From contig PDUO01000013.1 in the NCBI GenBank assembly GCA_003008705.1, positions 640,702 to 704,701 of the forward strand: a DNA stretch of 64,000 nucleotides, in the 5' to 3' direction. Every line of letters begins with the position of its first letter. Position 1 is the first letter of the stretch. A program made the position numbers and the translations under genes. The notes beneath the pieces are model-generated. The model was not told the origin of the DNA and did not search any database. It was given only the letters and a program-made list of their open reading frames with translations. Of the stretch, positions 58,881-64,000 are shown in pieces. The DNA is from Pezicula radicicola (lineage: Eukaryota > Ascomycota > Leotiomycetes > Helotiales > Dermateaceae).

Positions 58881-61800
58881 ATGCGGAGGCGATCGTCTGG
58901 ATCCGCGGCAGAGGAAGAGGGCGGCGATTCACCATCGAATGCCGACGTGAGCTCTTCACTCCCTCACGGCGCTCCGGCACGCTCAAAACCAGACACGTCA
59001 ATCTCCAAGGACTCGAATACTCCGCAGACAACCTCGCGACAAGAGAAAATACACACCTCCCATGAACTTGACAGACGGAAAAGCTCCGACAAGAGACCTT
59101 TGGCCGCCAGCAGTAGGCGCCCAAGCAATACAAATTGGAAATCTGCAGAAGCAAGGAATGGTCAATTAGACAAGCTGTCTGCGGAAATTTCTGTTATTGG
59201 GGTGCCCTCGACTGATGCTATTGCATCTGAGAAAATGTCCGACCCTCAAGTTACTTTCCGTCGCTCGAGATTTCGAAGCCCATGGTCATGCTCCCTACTT
59301 ACATTTTTCGTTACCGCCTTAGCGACGCTCTCCCTAATAGGGATTATACACTCGTTTTCTAATAGACAATTGGATACCAAAGGATGTCGAATGTCGTATA
59401 TGAGGCCTTCGTTTGCCAAGCTCTCCGACTTTGACACGGAACATACGCGTTTTGCAAGCAAATACTCGACATATCTTTACAGAGAAGGAGGGGTGGATGA
59501 AGACACAAAGGTAAGGCTAGATCGTTTCTCTCGGGTGTTTTGCTGACTGGGTTTTGTTCAGGTTAAAGGAGTCCCTGTTCTTTTCATACCTGGAAATGCT
59601 GGAAGCTACAAGCAGGTCCGCCCAATTGCGGCTGAGGCGGCCACCTACTTCCACGATACCCTCCGGCACGACTCTGCTGCAATCAATGCCGGTGCGCGTA
59701 ACTTAGACTTCTTCACTGTGGACTTCAACGAAGATATAACCGCTTTCCACGGGCAAACTATGCTAGACCAGGCGGAATACTTAAACGAGGCAATTGCCTA
59801 CATTCTATCATTATATCACGATGAACGCCGTTCACAACGAGATCCCGACCTTCCAGATCCTACATCTGTGATAATCCTAGGACATTCGATGGGTGGTATA
59901 GTAGCCCGAACGATGCTGGTCATGCCAAATTACCAGTCCAACTCGATCAACACGATTATAACAATGTCAGCTCCACATGCACGACCCCCGGTTTCTTTCG
60001 ATGCGGAAATTGTCAAGACATACAAGCAAATCAACGACTATTGGCGCCAGGCCTACTCGCAAAAGTGGGCGAATAACAACCCGCTTTGGCATGTAACTTT
60101 AATATCGATAGCTGGAGGTGGGCTCGATACAGTAGTGCCATCAGACTATGCAAGCTTAGAATCTCTTGTGCCTGACACTCACGGTTTCACAGTTTTCACT
60201 TCATCTGTACCAAATGTGTGGACTGGGATGGATCACCAAGCTATTCTCTGGTGTGACCAATTTAGGAAAGTGGTTGTACGGTCATTATACGATGTTATCG
60301 ATGTTAACCGACCAGCTCAAACGAAACCTCGAGCAGATAGGATGAGAAGTTTTAAAAAATGGTATTTAACTGGCATGGAGTCTGTTGCGGAGAAAACACT
60401 TTCTCAGAAGGAGCCTACAACTTTACTAACTCTTGAAGACAATTCTAACTCCATAATCGCTCAGGGAGAACGTTTGACTTTGCGGAAGTTTGGCCAGAAT
60501 CGCAAGCCCAGGGCGTATTTACTGCCAATACCTCCTCTAGGAACTCCTGGTGGAAAGAGATTCACGCTTTTGTCTGATCAAAAACTTGACAAACCTGGGG
60601 ACTCTGGGAAGTTAGAGGTTCTTTTCTGTAGTGTTTTCCCCCTTCATCCAGGACAGTCGGCTACCCTCTTCTCCATGAATATGGACCTCTCCGGGGACAG
60701 TTCTGGATCTACTCGACTGGCATGCAAGAACGCTGCTACTGATATGATTGCACTGCCTTCGTCTACAAGGACCTCAAAGAAGCCATTTTATCTTGACGGA
60801 GAAGAAGAGACTGCCCCGTTCTCATATCTACAGTATGATCTTGAAGATATTTCGGATCATCAATTTGTCGCCGTGGTTGACAAGGCCGTCGATCCCACTC
60901 CTGGCTGGGTTATTGCCGAATTTAGCGATAATGTTCAATCCCACCGTGTCCGGCATCTTAGTCTTCGACGCCTGCTGGCATTCGGAATGAAAATGAAACT
61001 TCCCGCAAGCCGGCCTATGGTTGCTGAAGTCAAGATTCCGGCATTGCACTCCAGTCTCCTCGCCTATACGCTTGAAATGGGAGAGCAGGTATGCGGGGAT
61101 GAACCAGAGTTGTTCACACCTCTTCTACGCCAATACATCTCAGAACCGTACGAATCTAAATACTTTGTGAACGTCAAGCAGGCCAACATCAACCTTCACG
61201 GTGTTTCTCCTTTTATGCCACCCGCTCTAAAATACAAGAACGCCCAGGACGGATTAAGCCTTCAGTTCTGGACGGATCCAACCTGCAACTCGAGTATTAA
61301 AGTATCTCTGAAGGTCGATGTCCCTGGCAGCATGGGGAAGCTTTATATGCGATACAGGACTGTCTTTGCGGCATTTCCACTGCTTGTCGTAGCACTGGTC
61401 TTGAGAAAGCAATTCCGCGTTTACGATGAAACTGGAATATTCATGTCTTTCTCCGAAGGGCTTGATGCATCGCTTCGCCAGTCACTGCCATTAGTCCTAG
61501 GTGTTCTAACGTGTTTATCCGTTTCCCTAGCTCAAGCTAGCTCGGCGCCACCTAAGTCTGCCTCCAGCGGATTTTGGGGCTGGCGCGGAAATGCAACGGA
61601 AACGGCCGTCGATTTCACTAAGAATGATCTTCTCGTTGGCGCACAGGATCCTTTCTTCTGGTTTATGGTACCATTAATCGGTGTTGTTTGCGTAGGGGTC
61701 TGCGTATTCTTCAACTATGCAACTTTGGCCCTAACCCATGCGTTTAGCATACTATACGGATGGGTAACCATCAAACCTGCGTGGCTTCGTAACGATGATA

Positions 61801-62429
61801 GGAGAAGAACGGCATCTTCCGCATTCGCGCCATCTACACCTCGGCGGCGCATATTGACCACGGCATTCTTATTACTCCTCGTTTCGAGTGTAATTCCATA
61901 TCAATTTGCCTACCTCGTCGCATGTTTAGTGCAAATAGCTACTTGTACTCGCGCGCTTCGATTAGCCAGAGAGGCACGTTCCAACACAAATTCCAACTTC
62001 TACAACTACGTCCATTCAATCCTCATCCTAATGCTATGGATTCTGCCAATCAACCTCCCCATCCTCGTTGTCTGGGTGCATAACCTGGCCGTGCATTGGC
62101 TGACACCCTTTTCGTCCCATCACAACGTCCTCTCTATCATGCCATTCATCCTCCTTGTGGAGACCCTCACCAGTGGAAAAATGGTGCCGCGAGTTACCTC
62201 CCGCCTCCGATACCTCACAAGCATGTTCTTTTTCTTCATTGCCGTCTACGCCGCAGTTTATGGTGTAACCTATGCGTACATGCTGCACTACCTCGTCAAC
62301 TTTGCTGCAGCATGGCTTGTGGCCATCCACTCCTCGACTTCTTCGTGGACATTTGCAGGCCTAGGCTCCATGTTCGAGCCTGAAAGCAACAATATCAATG
62401 AGACACGTAAAAGAGGCAAGACGCCCTGA
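58881..62429 (+). CDS. BST1: GPI inositol-deacylase
   Basis: Bst1/PGAP1 removes the acyl chain from the inositol of GPI anchors in the ER, allowing export of GPI proteins. Two exons (58881-59510, 59562-62429; intron 51 nt) give 1165 aa. A disordered Ser/Arg-rich cytosolic N-terminus precedes a first membrane helix (SCSLLTFFVTALATLSLIGII). The lumenal start GCRMSYMRPSF and the alpha/beta hydrolase domain VKGVPVLFIPGNAGSYKQVRPIA come next, with VILGHSMGGIVAR (nucleophile Ser about 319). The catalytic Asp and His regions are GGGLDTVVPSDYA and WTGMDHQAILWCDQ. The C-terminal third has about seven to eight membrane helices. ATG 58881 gives the longest frame. An in-frame internal Met cannot be excluded as the start. 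Confidence 0.94.
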
Positions 62430-63696
62430 ACGAACATGAAGTATTAAGGCCGGCCCATTCATATAAGCTCTCATAATTGACGATTCCAACGACTTCCCAT
62501 GTCGCGCAACAGACAGAACATCCTCATTCCGATTCCAATATCCACATTTACCAACTTTTCTTCTGTTACCGGATAGATTCCTTCTTCTTTGGTTCTTCGG
62601 CGTTTTTATCAATCGGTTTCTCAGTTTAAATTCTAGCATATGAGCGTGGCGTGCTTTTTAGACTTCATTTCTCTATCGCGTTGTACATACCCCAGGATCA
62701 AGGCCAGGGAAAGGCCCACGGTTCGTGGCAGGCGGCTGTTTTTTATCTTCTGCATATGGTAGCGATTGGGAGAATATGACGGCAGCGGGCGCAAGTCTCG
62801 CCGTTCGAGACGAGTCTCTCGAGCCGTACGATTTTTGCTTCGCATGGGCATACTTAATGTTTTAATGAGATAAGGTGGATAGGAAGAAAACCGGCGACAG
62901 ACTGCTCGGTTTGGGTGGAAAAGTGTATATTGATTGATTGCCAGGATCTTTTGGTGGCAGGTCCAGTAATATATTTGCTGTGGTTACCGGCTCACTTTCG
63001 AGGGCTGGGCTAAGCCTGGGTGATGGCTTGCGGATTGATTGATTGACTGAGAAATAGATGAGGAGAAGGGGATGACAGGAGAGAATAAATGCTATCGAGG
63101 CCTTGGAATATAGACTCCTCAGGATGTGAATACATAACATTCAGTTTTGATCAAACCTTGATGACGTAATTTGCGAACTCGTCCCTTATATTAAATTGTT
63201 GGACTACAGAAAGAAAAGGTTTGCTCAAGTTGACTCACTCAAGGACAGAAAAGTAAACAAGTCAAGCATAGGGCGGGGGTGGATGTAGTTTAGTTTCTGA
63301 ACCTATTTTCTCTTCTGGTCATGTCCCAACAATCCTCTTGGCGTGGGATTACATCACTGATTCGCATACAAATAACGGAATCTTTGAAAGTCATCATAGT
63401 ACTTATATCAAAACTAGCGCCGGAAAGAAATGTCTATGGGACCCCCAAAACTCCTTTGCAGCTGCACTTTGGCGTATGCCTGCCTATTTAACGTGCATCC
63501 ATGTATGTCACCTGAATCTTCTATCCAGTTGATTCGCTCCTCCAGCCCCGTTTCCTTCTGCAAAGCCCTTTTAGCTTCGTAGCGTACAGTCTGTTCCCAA
63601 GTTGACTCTAGCTCACCTCGTGGTGTAAATAGTTCGTCTCAGCTACATATCCCCAGATAACACCCCAAAAACCGAAGTAAGCAGGAAGTTTATGTT
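62430..63696. other. Convergent intergenic region
   Basis: About 1.27 kb between the BST1 and MFS-gene 3' ends. No supported gene. It contains a GATTGATTGATTG run near 63033-63045. Confidence 0.45.
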
Positions 63697-64000
63697 TCAA
63701 GCGTCGTGATCCTCCAAGTCCCTCTCCTTCTCTTCCCTTTGTCGTTGCTGGTGCATATAGTGAATAGCCCAAAGACTAACAAATAGCCCTACCACACAGG
63801 CTGCAAGAGTTACTAAGTACGCACTGCGATAGCAGACCAAACCCTCGGTGCATTCCCTATCACCGTCGGGCATCACAATGCTATGTTGATCGAAAACGGT
63901 CCCGTAGATCAGGTTGAAGAGATTGCCTGTGAGAACAGGAGCAAGAGTCATGCAGCCCCAGTTTTGGGACAGTCCGTTGATACCGAAAGCTTCAGCTACA
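63697..64000 (-). CDS. C-terminal end of an MFS transporter (nodulin-like type), cut by the window
   Basis: The frame is open from the right edge and ends at the TGA at 63697-63699. The visible 100 residues read AEAFGINGLSQNWGCMTLAPVLTG, then NLFNLIYGTVFDQHSI and ECTEGLVCYRSAYLVTLAACVVGLFVSLW, ending in a charged cytosolic tail. This matches the last two or three helices of fungal nodulin-like/MCH-type major facilitator proteins. The NLIYG and CYRSAY words are characteristic in my recall. Substrate unknown. The 5' part lies outside the window. Confidence 0.8.
   Translation of the reverse strand, partial: VAEAFGINGLSQNWGCMTLAPVLTGNLFNLIYGTVFDQHSIVMPDGDRECTEGLVCYRSAYLVTLAACVVGLFVSLWAIHYMHQQRQREEKERDLEDHDA

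Overview
The window is a gene-dense stretch of nuclear chromosome from a filamentous ascomycete. Introns are short (about 46-240 bp), with GT..AG ends and CTAAC-type branch sites. Protein content and architecture fit Pezizomycotina, and a helotialean Leotiomycete (Sclerotiniaceae-like) is my best guess. That guess rests on remembered family resemblance, chiefly the BTB-like protein and ERG5, and not on a search. No rRNA, tRNA, CRISPR array or intact transposon was recognised.

Layout. 0-10 kb: a PhoD-like phosphatase (cut by the left edge), the kexin KEX2 and a SET-domain protein. 10-14.6 kb: a gene-poor AT-rich tract holding a BTB/POZ-like gene with a damaged 3' end. 14.7-17.4 kb: a phosphoketolase. 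19-28 kb: the Pol I factor RRN11, a multi-exon cytochrome P450 and the sterol C-22 desaturase ERG5. 30-35 kb: a small basic protein, the DASH kinetochore subunit ASK1 and a secreted BBE-like FAD oxidase. 35.3-38.8 kb: two divergent genes that together encode a dihydroxyacetone kinase. 39.6-46 kb: a DUF6697-like protein, ARV1, V-ATPase subunit e (VMA9) and a 3-hydroxyisobutyrate dehydrogenase-like protein. 46.5-64 kb: mitochondrial N-acetylglutamate synthase (ARG2), a BAR-domain protein, PMS1, the GPI inositol-deacylase BST1 and the end of an MFS transporter.

Most genes are unrelated housekeeping functions, and no secondary-metabolite cluster is evident. The P450 and the FAD oxidase stand alone. 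Sterol and membrane functions recur (ERG5, ARV1, BST1), as do secretory and vacuolar ones (KEX2, VMA9), but nothing in the sequence shows co-regulation.

The most unusual feature is the kinase pair at 35322-38784. Fungal dihydroxyacetone kinase is normally one polypeptide with a K domain (substrate) and an L domain (ATP). Here one gene encodes a K domain alone with its three catalytic residues. The divergent neighbour encodes an intact L domain behind a strongly degenerate K-like region without those residues. This looks like a two-gene complementing kinase transcribed from one 385-bp promoter. Other points of interest are GC-AG introns in two genes, an in-frame stop-free intron just before the KEX2 active-site serine, micro-exons in VMA9 and the P450, and a dispersed TTACTTGG-type repeat flanking RRN11.
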